Assembly: GCF_040802235.1 (NCBI RefSeq)
Contig: NC_133157.1
Coordinates: 21,407,501 to 21,471,500 of the forward strand
Reading direction: 5' to 3'
Source of the DNA: Manis javanica
Lineage: Eukaryota; Chordata; Mammalia; Pholidota; Manidae
Length of the DNA: 64,000 bases
The notes beneath the pieces were generated by a model. It worked only from the letters and a program-made list of their open reading frames with translations. It was not told where the DNA came from and did no database searches. The translations under genes and the position numbers were made by a program. Positions 11,791 through 24,992 of the stretch are shown here, one piece after another. Numbering within the stretch: position 1 is the first letter of the stretch; every line of letters starts with the position of its first letter.

Positions 11791-12189
11791 CAATATTCTT
11801 TTAGTTGTTCAGCCCATTTTTTTGTTTTTCCCCTTTCTCTTACCTGTTAAAGAGAATGGATTCCAGAACTTCATGGTGAACCATTTGGTTTTCGTTTCTT
11901 AATTTTACAGCTGAGTTCCTTTCACTGGGAGTTGCAAACCACATAAGGAAAGATAAAACAATGTGTTTGTTTTGTTCCTTTTCTTGGTGAAAGGTCTTGG
12001 CTCCTAGGAGAAGTTGCTTTGTTTGGCAACTTGAGATAATCAGAAATTGATTACTTGAATCATTTAATCTCTTTATAATTTTAATCTTTTCATGCAGAAT
12101 TAAATATGGTCATAGGTCAGAGACTACAGGCGAGAAGATTGCAATACATGCTCTTTCTAAAAGTAAGGAAAACAATTAAAAGACGGGAT
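11791..12189. other. Unassigned non-coding stretch
   Basis: Nothing recognisable is seen. Confidence 0.4.
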
Positions 12190-12420
12190 CTTGGAAAGAA
12201 CAAGGGCTTTGGAGTCTGGGAGACCTGAATGAAATCCCATCCTGGTTTCTTAGTCATTTAACTATTTTAAGCCTCAGTTTTCTTAGTTATAAAATGGGAA
12301 TAATGATACACACTTGGACAGGTCATTTTAAGAATTAACTAAGGAAGGTTCCTAGTGTAGCACCATTACATACTTAATGCTCAATAGCAGCTATTTTATT
12401 ACTACCTTAATACTATGGAA
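12190..12420 (+). repeat. MIR SINE
   Basis: Sense-oriented MIR: 'caagggctttggagtctggg', 'taagcctcagttttcttagt' and 'tataaaatgggaataatgat' in order, then a diverged 3' half ending near 'tgctcaatagcagc'. Confidence 0.8.
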
Positions 12421-12604
12421 AAGTCTTTGTTGAGAGCAATGTGCTAACATTTTAATTTTTGTCAGATCCTTTCTCCCAGGCTCATTAAAATGCAGCAGGA
12501 AGAAAATCAGGGTCCAAAGTCTTAGAAAAATTAGTTAGGCTGAGATGACTCCCTTCTCTCAACCTGAGAATTATGGTAGGCTTGAACCCTCAAGTGTAAA
12601 ACTG

Positions 12605-12810
12605 ATGAAGCGGACAGGCCTTGGGGCCAGAATGTCTGAGTTACTCCCTGGCTGTTGTATATCTTCCTAAGCTTCTAATTTCAACATATGTAAAATGAGG
12701 ATGATTATAATAAATGTGTCTAATTAGAGAATTAGTTAAAAATGAAATGAAATAATCTATGTACAATACTCAGTGACTAACACCCAGCAAGAACTCAAAT
12801 AATGCTGTTT
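12605..12810 (+). repeat. MIR SINE
   Basis: A second sense MIR: 'ggacaggccttggggccaga', 'acatatgtaaaatgaggatg' and a 3' end resembling 'caagaactcaaataatgctg'. It lies about 185 bp after the previous copy and in the same orientation. Confidence 0.7.
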
Positions 12811-13424
12811 GATATTGCTGAAGTCAGAGAAGAACCTTGAGTCCGTTGGAGAACGAAGGCAGTTTCTTGGTTCCCCATGAATTCTGCATTTAACTCCCAG
12901 AACAGAGGGTTTCCCAACCACATTGACCTATTTATTAACTTCTCCAGAATGCCTATACTGTCATTTTTCTTTTTCTGATTATTTTTTTTAATCTCTTAAG
13001 AGCTGAACTCTCTTTCTGGAAACAGGGCTATAAAGAAGACCACAGAAGTTGTAATAGGTAAATGCTATGCAGGGCAGACTCATTCAGGACAGAAGCTGTA
13101 AATCCCCAAAAAGAGGGGAGAAAAGTGACCGAGTTAGGAAATACTGCTTACCGAGGAGAGTGAGGGATGTGGGGTGGGGGCCAGAGGAACTTGGAGACAT
13201 AGTGTTTAGTGCAATGGTGGCGAACAAAGGTTTCAAGAAATTGTGAGGGTAACTATGGTTTTACGGGAGGAATAATAATGTATTTGTAGGTTTGAGAATG
13301 GAGCAGTGGGTAAAGGCACTTGAGGAGGTCAGATAATACATTCAGCAATTGCAGCTCAACGTGTTGCTAAGTGTGAAACAAGAGTCACGAAAGGGTCCAC
13401 CACACAGACCTCTCGGAAGGAAAC
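12811..13424. other. Unassigned non-coding stretch
   Basis: Nothing recognisable is seen. Confidence 0.4.
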
Positions 13425-13592
13425 TGCATTCATTGAGCAGCTCTTAGAGGCCACTTAGTGTCACGTGTATGTCACCTCAGCAAACCCTCACAACAGCTCT
13501 GTGGGTCAGGCATTATGATCAAATCCATTTTGAATAGCTATCTGGTAGCTTTCCCAAAGTCACATGATTAGTTAATGTCAGAACTAGCCATC
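13425..13592 (-). repeat. MIR SINE
   Basis: Inverted MIR: 'cattcattgagcagctctta', 'caaaccctcacaacagctct' and 'tttcccaaagtcacatgatt' occur in the family order. Confidence 0.75.
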
Positions 13593-16500
13593 TTACATCA
13601 TTCAATTTAACATAGTTGCCTTTTGAGAAACCTCTGGAGATGGTAACAAATTTATATAAGCAAAAATTAGGTAAACTAGGTACTAAGCACCAATTCACTG
13701 AAAGACTAAATGTAGCTGACAAATAGAAATAGAGAAAGTAAATTTGGTGAGAGCAATTATTGATAAGCTAGAAATCATATATACTCTAAGTGCCAACTTT
13801 GAAACAATCTAAAATATTTGATTATTCAAATGAAGATTGCATGCATTAAAGTAGGTTTTAATATAAAATTTATCCTCTTCCTCTCTCCCCCACCAACATG
13901 AGACCATGCCCTCCTGTATCTGGGTTCTCGGGAATCTAGGATTACGGAGTTTTTCCTGGATCTCTTAAGGAAACCATGTTGTTCAACGAGCACTTTCCAT
14001 AATTTTTTACCGAATCCCAAGGCGTTCCCACTGATCACATGGTGGTCCCTACCAGCTAAAATCTCTTCCTTCCATTTTAATCAAGAATAGGCCAAGGGTA
14101 TTCACCCTTTTTTAAAACCCTATCCAAGTATTTGGCTTATCTGGGTATCAACTCCTGCCTCAACAAATCCAGCCAGTGAGAGCCATCTGGGCCAAGGCCT
14201 TCAGGGTCCCCCTCCATATGCTCCAGGAAGTTGTGGGATCTTCGTTTTAACTGGCTCCTTCTCTAAATGACCACTGGCTTCACAGATTAGCCTCACAGTT
14301 GGCCTGAGGCTAGCAGAATATCCTCCCAAGGCAGGATTCAGCCCCTCTAAGTCATCACCCTTTGCTATCGCTCTCTGAAAAGAGGCCATATAGACCTGAG
14401 GTTCTTTGGAGACCCTTGGGGTTGGCATTTTTCATTCGATCTCACAAATGACCTCACAAATTCTTATCGATGAGGTCAGCTTTGCCTCTTTACTTTGCTA
14501 GAAGCCACGGGCAATTTGCTGTCAGCACCCTTTTGAAAGCTACCCTGCCCCTACAACTAAGTTCCTATTTTCCGTTTCTTTAGCATCTGCCCTTTTGCCT
14601 AGATCAGTTTCTAGAACAATCCTCTAATCAAATTAGATTTTTTTTTTAATGTTTCCATGTCTGTCCATAATGCTTAACCCAATAACAGATAACTGGCTGC
14701 TCTCTTAGAGTAAAGCTCTCCCTCTGAGATGGAGTTCCCAGTTAGATAATTTATTTCAGGATGGATGGCACCTGTGTCAGTTACCCCTTTCCACCAGCCA
14801 TCTCCAGAAACAGTTTTCCTGTAAATGACAGCTCTGGGCAGTCTCTGCATTTCTTCTCACTTCTTCCTTCTTCCCTGAGACAAGGCTTTTAATTACCACA
14901 TTTTCACACCCTCTGCCAGGTGTTAGTGCAAGGGGAAGTGTGGGAAGGGTGGTGGAAAAACTACTGTCATCCCCTTCTAGTGGGGTGTTATTGTTCACTT
15001 TCTTGAATAACTTTTTCCCTGACACCTAACTCATGTGTCTGGCAAGCATTCAGAGAACAGCTGTCCCACCAAAGTCTTCTGCCAGCAGAATTTTGATGGG
15101 TCCTCATTTTCCACTTTGGAGCAATATTTCCCCATAGCCTGCCTCTGAGAGAATAGAGTTAAGAATGAGAAAGTTGGGATCTTACTCCCTGTAGCCAAGG
15201 AACTTTGTGAAAGCATGCTAAGGATAGATTTGGAACTAGGTTCATTCTCATGTGTGATTTAGCTTTTTTGTCCCCCAGGAAATAGGATCCCTTTACACAA
15301 AGAAGAGTGTTTAACTTACATAACTCACTCTGAGAATCTAATGAGACTCTCGTATTGAGATGATGAGTGAGCATAGTGCTGGGTGGGTGGGGCAGGGTGG
15401 GGAGGTTTCTTTGAGTCAATGACCCGTCCCTGTGGGCAGGGATTGGACTGAGATCTCTAGTGAGGGAGAAGAGGAAGTGAGTAAGAGAAAAAACTGATGA
15501 GGAGAGAGAGAAATAGTGACAGGTTCCATATTTCCTCGTTTTCTTTCTCTCCTTTCTTCAGCTCAGGGTGGGAGGGAAATTATAATTTTAAAAGTATAGA
15601 AGTGCTATTACCCTAGGATGCTTTGGAATGGAATCCTTAAAAGTAAGTAAAAATAACCTAAAGTAGACATCTTTTGGAGATTTCAACTCATGGAGAATAC
15701 AGAGATAGCTGTGGGATTTCTTCTCTGTCCTACCTGAAGTATTGCCTTCTCCTGCACCTGCCAGTTCTTTTAACTCATGTTCTACTAAGTGGTGAACTTC
15801 AGCACTTAGTAGAAACAAATACAGGACCAAAAATAGCATAGCAGCATTACTAAGGTCAAGTTTGAGAAAGTTACCTTTCTTAAGCATTCTATATGTTTGG
15901 GGAAAAAATAGGAATTCAAAATTGTGGAGAAATAGATGTCTTGGTATGAAGATAAATTTAACAGGGGGAAAAAGGTCACAGTCTCTGGGACTTGCTACCC
16001 AAGGAGAAGGAAGTTGTCTGCTCTCCCCTCAGGGCCTGGATCCCCTTCCCAGGCCAGGTACTTGGCTGAAGCTCTTTCTGACTGGACGGCTGCTGAGGGA
16101 AGGGGGTTTTGGAGCTTGATTCTTAGCTAAAACATGGTCGGTTCAAAGCTCCCAGTAGTTCATTGTTTTGTGTGTGTATGTAAGGGGAGGTGTGCATTGG
16201 GGGGCCATTCCTTTCCTATGGGAAGACCACCACAAATACCTTATTTTGGGAAAGAGGGAGAACATGTGGTTTCCAGGAACTAAAATCTTCACTATTCCTG
16301 TAAAAGGCTGACTTCATTGTCGGCAGAGTTGGATCTGTGCAGATTTTATTTCCTTTAGGAAAATACTGCTTTTCTAAATATGATTTACCTGTACTGTTGT
16401 GTGAATACAACTTAAAAGTTCTCTGAAGTGCATGGAACATTGCAGCTACTTCAAAGGTTAATTTTCTGCTATCCCTTTGGAACATTGGGATTTAGAAATT

Positions 16501-19500
16501 ATGTGCTGTCTTTGATAGAGAGATTTGGTCAAATTTAGGTGTCTTTTCCCTGGTCTGATTTTTCCGCCCCATTACACTTTGCCACCACTCGAGTTTGAAT
16601 GACCTGTACTAGGCAACCTGGACCCATCGCGGGATGCCAGGTCACTAGGTAGTTTCTAGGAAGGCAACTACTGCGTTCTGTTTCCTGGAAAAGCACAAAA
16701 AGTAGCATGGTCATGGAGACAGCAAGGCAGATGGCCAATCAACTGTCCCTGAAGGTATGTAATTTAATCCAGTGGCTGAGTTAGAGGGAAAAGAACTCTG
16801 AGATAGAGGACAGTAGTAAATGGCAGGCACTCAGCAGATCTGAGAGGAACAGTGAAAGCATTTAAGGAAAAAGTGTTTCTTGATGTTGAAGCTAAGCTTT
16901 TAGGTTATTGTGGATATAAGATGAAAGCTATGTTTCAACTTTGAGATAACATTTCCTCTCATTTCCTGACATAATTATCAGGACATTAACAAGATGCATG
17001 CTTGAACTTTGAACTCACAATTGAGATCCACGGGGAGCGGTCGTCGTTGTGTGCTCTAACCTAAGCACTCTGAGACTCCAGTGTTGTCTTAATCACCCTG
17101 GATAGATTTAAAAGGGCACTGGTCCAAGCTCCGTCTCAGCCCCCCTATTTGTTTTCTACGGTAAAATGTACAAGGATGATCATGCCTGTGTGATGTACAA
17201 GTCAGGAGCCATGTGACTTGTGGTTTTTGGAACTTAATTGGCAGCTCTTTCCAGTGTGTCACATCCACCCTGCTGCTAGGAATATACCCGAGAAGCAGCT
17301 ATGTAGATTTGTTGATGAGTGGACATGAGACATTGTACCCTCTACTGGGGCTGTGGTCCTGGTGCGCAGACGGGAAGCGGCTATGCTGACTGGTGTGCTC
17401 TCAGACCGTAACTGGAAGGATTGATGTCATTTTATAATCTGCATTTCACAATAAGGCTCTCAGCCTAGCTCTCTCTTCTCTCAGAACTGAACCATGTGCA
17501 CGAGCCTAAAAAAGGAAAACTAAAAGCAGAACATGAAGAATATGTTCCATTCTAAGCTCAGGAGGGAGGTGAAAAGTTTAAGCAAATGAAAAACAGAATC
17601 ATTGTCAACGGATGGATATCCTGATTCAACATACAAATGCATCCATTAACCAACTGCCAACTGTCTTTTGGGGACAGAATAAAATACTATTTGATATAAG
17701 ATAGATACTTAGTTGTTTTTTACACAGCATGATAAAACGCAGGCTTTCAATCTCTTACCAACTCTTAAGTGCTCTGGAGAAAGAGTTTAAATGCAGAGGA
17801 CAGGAACAGACTCCAGCCCCAGGGACACGGAGCTGGTATAATCAGAGAAGGAAAAAAGACCTATTACTTAGGATAAACAAGAAGGGGAGAGCAATTTAAT
17901 TGGCTCCTAATGTTCCACATAACGCAGGCCAGAGCTTTTAAAACCTACTGGCTTATTTTTATTTGTGAATAGATCTGATTTTTCAAAAAAATGGGTTTTC
18001 CATCTGTGTTGAGGGAATGCCAGTCGAGAAACTTCAATCCTTACTGCTTTGATCTTGTGTTCACCTTTCAAAGCCATTAAAAGGTCTTCTTTTTCCTTTA
18101 TGTAAAAGTACTTCTAGTCAATATTTTATCTGAAGGAGATGTTTATCAGACTTGGGATGGGCATATTGAAGCTATTCAGGGGCTGGTGCTTTCTTCCCAT
18201 CTCTTCTTTTCCTTACGTGCGTTTTTGCCCCCTACCATCCTCGGTCCCTGAATATATCTCCTGCCATGAGTTTGTACAGCAGAAGGAGGTTTAGTTGGTA
18301 ATTAATAAAGTTATTATAAAGTAAGTAAGAAGAATAGAACCAGGGGGATTGCTGTGTTAGGAGAAATGTGTGTGTGTTAATTCAGTTGCAAGGGCTCTGA
18401 CTGACGGCGGGCTGTCATGATTTCAGAGAGCTGACAATTTCAGCCCTGTCTGTTTCCAGATCTTGATGTGAAGTCCAGACTCAGACACTAATTCTCAGTT
18501 GTGCTGCTCTTACTTTTTTTCCCCTTATCTCTAGGAAACCGTCTATAAATTATTTAAATTCAGCAAATCAAAAAGTTTCTTTGTGAACTTTTGCAAATAA
18601 AATGGAATTTGTTATTTTAAAAACCAACCCATGATGATAAAACAGATCATTTTTTATTTTTTCGAGGGAAGGAAGTTATCTAGTTCCTGGACACAGAGCC
18701 TAGTCATCTGAGACCATTCTAGAGCAAACTAACATTTTTCAGTCCACTTTCCACATAATGTTTTCTATAAACTGTGATACTCATCCGTTAATTTATGTAT
18801 AACTAGCCTTTTTCTTATGCAAGGTAAACAGGGGTATAGCTTTTGTGTTTCTTCCAACATTTAAAGCAAAACACCTCCACTTTAAGGAAGATGGATTTTT
18901 GATCAACATTAATTTGCAAAATAAGATACAGTAGGTTGAATATTTGCACATCAAAAAGAATTCATTCTTTGATCAAAAAATTTCTTCAGAATTCCTTTAA
19001 ATTACAGACACTGAGAATGTATTTAGATATACTTTTATTAACCAAAATTTAAATAATATGCAGCTTTTCAGTAACACTGATTGCAATAAACAGTACATCT
19101 CTAAACAGTTTTCTTTTGGCTTTATTTTTAATAAAATAACCCCCGACAGACTTTGCCTGTATCATCCACTTCTGCAGCCAACAGGTTTTAAAGAGATTTC
19201 TTCGTGTTCTACTAACACAGAACTCTAAAATCACATGGCAGAATCAAGCCTTTTTACCTAAGGGCTATAGAGAGGAAGTTTTCTTGAAAAACAATTAGTG
19301 AAATCGTGGTGAAGGATAAAGGAGGCAGGACAATGTCAGCTTTTAAATATATATTTATCACACATTCCAGATGATGGAAAAGAAATGCGGGGGCAATAGG
19401 TCAGCTGTTTCAGCGTTTCTCCCGAATCAAAGACGGAGGGGACTTTATAGATCCCAGCTGTGCTTATTTTCAGGTTTCCTGGCTCTTTACCATTCTGTAC

Positions 19501-19655
19501 TGTGTAGTCTACATGTCCAAAACGCAAGGGAGATTTCGGTCCAGCCGCTCCTGCCCAAGTTACAAGTTAGTTTTCTCTTCTTTGGTCTTCTTTTTCTTTT
19601 TTGTAATAAAGAGTGTTAGATACTTGTAATGCCCAGTGAAGAGTTAGATACTACC
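13593..19655. other. Gene-poor stretch without confident elements
   Basis: About 6 kb has no supported gene. The longest open frames are 60-99 codons on mixed strands and overlap one another. A possible hAT fragment lies near 17070-17150 but is too diverged to call. T-runs occur near 14639 and 18660. I saw no CpG cluster and no splice-flanked open stretch. Confidence 0.45.
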
Positions 19656-19685
19656 GTGATGTGCTGAAGTGATGTGCTGAAGTGA
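19656..19685. repeat. Two-copy 13-bp tandem repeat
   Basis: The unit 'gtgatgtgctgaa' occurs twice head to tail, followed by a partial third copy 'gtga'. Confidence 0.85.
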
Positions 19686-19721
19686 CAGGGCGAGGCAGGA
19701 CAGGACTGGAGAGAGACGGGG

Positions 19722-19920
19722 ACACACACACACACACACACACACAGTGGGAGAGATTGAGAGAAGGGGAAGGATGAGAGAGAAGGGAGAGAAGGGACGG
19801 GAGGAAGACAGACTAGAAACCAGAAAGTGAGCCGGACACACACACACACACACACACATACACACACACTGGGAGAGATTGACGGGAGGAAGACAGACTA
19901 GAAACCAGAAAGTGAGCCTG
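19722..19920. repeat. (CA)n / GA-rich compound minisatellite with internal duplication
   Basis: Two CA runs (19722-19746 and 19836-19869) are each followed by a related unit that starts 'gggagagattga' and ends 'gaaaccagaaagtgagcc'. The first copy carries about 36 extra purine-rich bases that the second lacks. The whole therefore reads as a duplicated unit with a deletion or expansion. Long minus-strand open frames here are only translated GT repeats. Confidence 0.85.
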
Positions 19921-22464
19921 GTGTAGTTCATTACGTTCCAAAGGAGAAAAGGCAAGGAGCTGAGAGGACTGAAGGCCTTAGATACTCTTCCTTCCTAAGT
20001 GTTAGTGTGCATCGTCATCATTTGTAAAGCTAGTAACATGAAGACTCCCCAGACCTGCTGACAGTTTCAGATTTGTCTGGGGTCCAGAAATCTGTACCAG
20101 AAACAACTTCGTCTTAATAATGTTGGAGGGCAGTTCCAGGGCCAGTAGAAGTTGCCGGAAGATGTGCACATATTGAAGTCACTTAAGCGGAACGTTTCAC
20201 TGGGAACTAAGGGGAACATGATCTGAGAAATGCATACAAAGAGAAACAAGACTGATGCTAACGAGATGTGGGAGAAAGGGGTTAAAAGGAGCGGTGAGAA
20301 GCTGCAGAGATTCTTTGTAGCTTAGAACATCCAGATTCTAAGATGAGATAGAAGACAGGCAGAGGAGGAGAAATAGATGAGCAGGTTGATTTAAGACATT
20401 AATTAAATTAGCCCAAACGTGTGACTAACTTCCTTGATCAGCTGGTCAGTTGTATGTCACAACATTTCTCTTTGGGATACCTATTGCACAATAGGGAAGC
20501 CGTAAGAAAAGAACTATCAGAAATAAATGACTGACTGAATTCCCGGCCCTCATTCCCAGAAGTCCTGCTGAGGCACCTACCTTTTGTTAGAAAGGAAGAT
20601 GGAATTTTAAAGTAGCTGAAAGGAGATCGGATCCAGAAGAGATAGGGTCTGAAATTACTGAAAGAAGGATGAAATCTGTTATTCCCTGCCTCAGAAAAGA
20701 AAACCTCAAAGTTCAAGTGCCCATTTTAAGAGTTTAGAGTTCAAAACGGTTTCTAGTTAGTCCTGATGATTACAAAACGTGTGTATGAGGGAACGGGTGG
20801 CAGAAAATAGCAGCGTATACAAGTGGGAGAAAGTTAGCTGTTCATCTCAAAGAATAAGGGGTGAAGGAGATTATTGGTGGTAGGGTGGGGTTGGCTAAAG
20901 CCATCCTAGTCTCTTTTTTGGGGTGGCAGTAACAAGGCTCCTACTCTCTGAAACAGACTCACATGAGGTCTCACTAAAATATCTGTAAAACCACAGAGAA
21001 AATGAAAACGTGAGTTTTAAAGAGACTGATATTGCCTACCTTCTGGTGGGGGGAGGTGGGACTCAGCTGACTACAAAGACCTCGAAATAACCTGTGCATA
21101 TCTTACCACCTGAAATAAAGCTGGGTAGGAAGTCCCCGTCACTGCAGCCTCTTTGTTTCAGCAGCAGACACTTGCTGGTCTGTCAGTCCACCCAGTGCCC
21201 TTGGGTCATCCACATGAAGGGACATGAGGATATCTGGTTGCCTCGCACGGCACACACAGCTGTGGGGAGCCATCTCTCCAGCCATTTCTCTCTGCCAGTG
21301 CTGCATTTTAGCTCTCACGCATTGCTGAACACCCATTGAGCAAGTACAGATAGGGCTTCCCTACAGCCAGGGAAGCAGTCCACTCGCTCCAAAGTCCTCA
21401 GGTTCCCTGATACCTTTTCTAGATGTTTTTTATTGACTTCTGTGCTACGAGGAGGAAAGTGAGATCCCTGGGGTCTGACTTCATCTTATCTTTCTCTCCA
21501 AACTCCACTAGATGAAGAAAGGACAGACTTCCATTCCTTCCTATGTGGCAGGGGCTTTGCCAACTGAATTCTCTCTGCTTTGTGGAACTCTTACCAACGG
21601 AAAATAAAAGGGTGCAAAGAGGAAGTCTTGAGGTACTTCAGAGATCATGCTCAAGCTAAAGATATGAAGAACCAGAAAACATTTCATTTAAATTAAATAC
21701 TTGCAATCAAGGATGATGAATTCCATTGATAGTAGGAGGAGCAAGATGACACAGAGAGAACAGAGATTGAGGCAGCAACTGAGTTGCATTAAAGGTGGGA
21801 TTTAAAGTGAGTGTCTACTGACCTGCTGCTCATAGAGACCCAGTTCCAGTCTCCGTGAGATGACTGAGGGCAGCAGAATGCACCCAGACTGAAATGTGTC
21901 TGTGACAATTATACCCTCGGACTTTTGGGTTAAGATGATTGGGTTCTTAATCATCAAACCACATACATTTCTGAAGTTGAGAAAATAGAAAAGTGTCAGT
22001 ATTTTATGGGGAAAAAAGTCTCAACCTTTGTTTATTCCTCTGTTTGATGCACTTAAAATTACAGTGAGAGGAGATATACTATTTTGTTTGGAAATATTCA
22101 TGAGAGTCATGTCTTCCTGATAATTAAAAATGGCACAGACATGCCCCTCACAAAATCTAACCAGTAAGTCTTTTAGAAATGAATCCAAATGAAGTTCTAG
22201 TAGCCAAGGGACTTCCCTCTTAACAGTTGAGTAGAGATGTTTTCTTAATATCGTTTGTTAAAAATGTCAGCTTGGTTGTCAGAGGAAAAAGCAATTAAAT
22301 AATGGCTGCCAAAGCTTATAGGACCTGAAGAGACACTAACTGACCCTGGCCAGTTGGAATATTTTAAGGAGACCTATGGAATGGAAATGATCTGTTAGGA
22401 AAAGTGGGGAAGACCATGGTGAAAGATTCAGAAAATAGGAGTATTAGAATAGATGCTAAGCTAT
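19921..22464. other. Unassigned non-coding stretch
   Basis: No gene is supported. Open frames of 60-92 codons at 20438-20716 and 21094-21339 overlap others on the opposite strand and resemble no protein family. No confident repeat was recognised. Confidence 0.45.
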
Positions 22465-22930
22465 TAAAAAAAAAAAGACCTCCAAAATATAGGGGCTTAA
22501 ATAACATAGAAATTAATTTCTTTGTCAAGTAACAGTCTAGTGGTGAGTGGTTCAGGTTGGTGGGACAGCTCTCCTGTCTTCAGTTAGCTATTCAGGGACA
22601 TCATTTCTTCCATCTTGTTGCTTCTCCAATCCCCAGGGCATTGTTCTCACTAATTGTTTGAAACTGGATCCATTCCAACTGGCTGGGAGGAGAAAGTACA
22701 GCTATGGAGGGCAAGCAATTTCCTTTTAAGCAAATGATATAGAAGTTGCACACGTCTCTTCCACTCACACTCTTCTGCTTCCATTAATGAGCGCTAATCA
22801 CATCGTAACTGGCTGCAAAGCAGGCTGGGAAGTGGAGGTCTAGTTGAACATCCACGTGCCCAGCTAGAATTCCACTGTTAAGGAAGAAGAAAAGAAAGGC
22901 TTGTGGTAACCCCTAGCAGTCCACCACATC
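22465..22930. repeat. Old interspersed repeat, copy 1 (name not assigned)
   Basis: A T/A-rich start with 'ataggggcttaaataacat' leads to 'gaagttgcacacgtctcttc', a 'ctaatcacatcgtaactggc' word and 'gcaggctgggaagtggaggt'. The same layout recurs at 31490-31900. It looks like a known mammalian interspersed family that I cannot name with confidence. Confidence 0.5.
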
Positions 22931-23449
22931 AAGGTAATCCCTACATAGGGAACAAATCTCTTGAAAAGTATGAAAACCCAAGTCAATAATGTCTTTCCCT
23001 GAGACCCCAAGGCCATTTTTGTGGGTTACTAGCCGAAAGGCCAAATGACTCTGAAATTTGGCACAATAACACACAAATGGAACCTCTCAGTTACCACCAT
23101 AAAACTTCAACTGTTGTTGAAATTGTTTTCTTTTCCCTTTGTCCGCAATGATTCTGTATGAAAATACAGAAAAGTTTTTTTTTGTTTTTTTTTTGCCTTT
23201 CTGAAAGGGGCTATCTAGACCCTGTATTTTAATGCCCTGAAAGATTAGCTCTGCTCAGGGAGATAGTCAAATCCCAACCCTTTTGTTTTTCTCCTGAGCC
23301 TTCCTCAAGTGCTCAATTGTTTCCTCTTGCAAAGGAACAGAAGACAAACTCTCTCCAAAGGGGCGGGGCTCTTAGTTCTCTCCTTTTGTCAGAACTCCTT
23401 GGGTAGCTCAAAAAGCTTAAATAAAGATTGGAATTCATTGGCTTATGTG

Positions 23450-23691
23450 AAAGTCCAAGAGACACAACCATAATGTAAGTTGATCACGGGGATGGTGTAC
23501 AGCATGGAGAATATAAATATAGCCAATGATTCTGTAATACCATCTTCCTATGTTGACAGATTGTAACTGCACAGGTGGGGGTGAGGATTTAATAATATGG
23601 GTAACTGTGGAACCACTGTGTTGCATACCTGAAACCAATATAAGATTGTGTATCAACTATACTTCAGTAATAAAAAAAAAGTTCAAGAGAC
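23450..23691 (+). mobile_element. Young L1 3' end with target-site duplication
   Basis: This 5'-truncated L1 consists only of its 3' UTR tail. It contains 'agttgatcacggggatggtg', 'cctgaaaccaatataagatt' and an A-run at 23672-23680. It is bounded by near-matching direct repeats, 'aaagtccaagagac' (23450-23463) and 'aagttcaagagac' (23679-23691), as expected for target-primed insertion. The tail type resembles L1 of Laurasiatheria. The two mismatching copies of the duplication show it is not very recent. Confidence 0.8.
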
Positions 23692-24744
23692 GGACTATAG
23701 GTACACCTTGATCCAGGGGTTCAAATTATGTCATCAGGATGTTATCTTACTCCCTCTATGTCCCTCAGTGCTACTTTTCTGAGTGTTGGCTCACCCATTT
23801 GGCAAGTTCTCATTCATGGTGGCCTCCAACATTTCATTTATAGCAGGAAAAGAGAATATACCCATTTTTCCTCACCTCAGGCAAAATTACCCAAGATTGT
23901 ACATCACTGGCTCTGGTAGGATGACCGGCTCATCTTTGAATTTGATCAATGTGATTGGAATGGAATGCTTTGGTCAGGACCACATCCTAGGAAAAGGTTA
24001 AGTCAACACAAAAGAGTAGAAAGAAATAGAGTGCTGTTAGCAGAAGGGAGCAGGGATACTGGGCAACAAAATAACAGATTCACTTGCTTATGGAGTTGAC
24101 GAATCTGAACTAGTCCTAGGATGACTTTAAGTACTTGTCTTTGAGCAAGGACATTCTCTAAAGCCCTTTAAACTACTTAGTTTCCCTAAGTCTTCCTCTT
24201 GCGGGGGATGCTCCAGATGTTTGCTGTTATCATGTCTCCACATCCTTACCTTGAGGGCAGGCATATGCTTTCCCACCAGGACTTACCGATCATGAGTTAC
24301 ATCGCAGCATTTGCCATTTTGCAATTGTAATTTGTAATTTTGATTTTATAGCTCACTGACATTTTATGTGACTTTATGCTGCACTTCATTTCTAATGCAA
24401 ATGTATTGCTTTAAAAAAAATTCATGACCCACTTGAAAATAGTGGGGAACACCAAGACTACAGCATCCAAAACAAGAGTAATTTGTAAAGGATTCTAGGA
24501 AAGTAAACCTCCTTTATTTCTTAAACAGAATAATAAATCTTTCCAAGATGCAGTGTAGACTGGTTCTGTTGATAGGCAGTTATACACCCTGGCATCTTCT
24601 CTAGGACTTGAAATAGATGAGTTATTTGCCACACTAAGAGCAAGACCCTGTTCACATTAATGAGTATTAAATAGGGAGCAGAGAATCTGGTTTTATCACT
24701 GTTCTCTTGGAACAAGCTAGATTACTTGGGACTTAGACAATGTA
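23692..24744. other. Unassigned non-coding stretch
   Basis: Nothing recognisable is seen. Two overlapping plus-strand open frames at 23728-24001 have no splice support. Confidence 0.4.
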
Positions 24745-24749
24745 GGATG

Positions 24750-24992
24750 GGGTGAGGTGGTTAAGAACACAGACCCAGAAACCTTTTTCCCTGGGTTGAA
24801 ATCCTACTTTTACCACTTACTGCCTATTTGACCTCGGGTAAATTACCTTAAATTTACTATTTCTTAGTTCCTTCATCTATAAAGTAGAAATAATAACAGT
24901 ATTGATTTCACAGACTTGATGTGATGCTCATAAGAGTTAAATATGTATAAAATGTTTAGAATAGTGTAAGAACTCTGAAAGTAATATAAGAG
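24750..24992 (+). repeat. MIR SINE
   Basis: Nearly full-length sense MIR: 'gtggttaagaacacagaccc' (tRNA-like head), 'ttaccacttactgcctattt', 'cctcgggtaaattacctta' and a diverged 3' end. Confidence 0.85.

Noticed and set aside
17070..17150. Possible additional MER5-type fragment
   Set aside because: Only one half of the expected pattern is present and it is too diverged to support a call.
19616..19955. Two Cys/Val-rich minus-strand frames
   Set aside because: They are translations of the GT microsatellite and its flanks.
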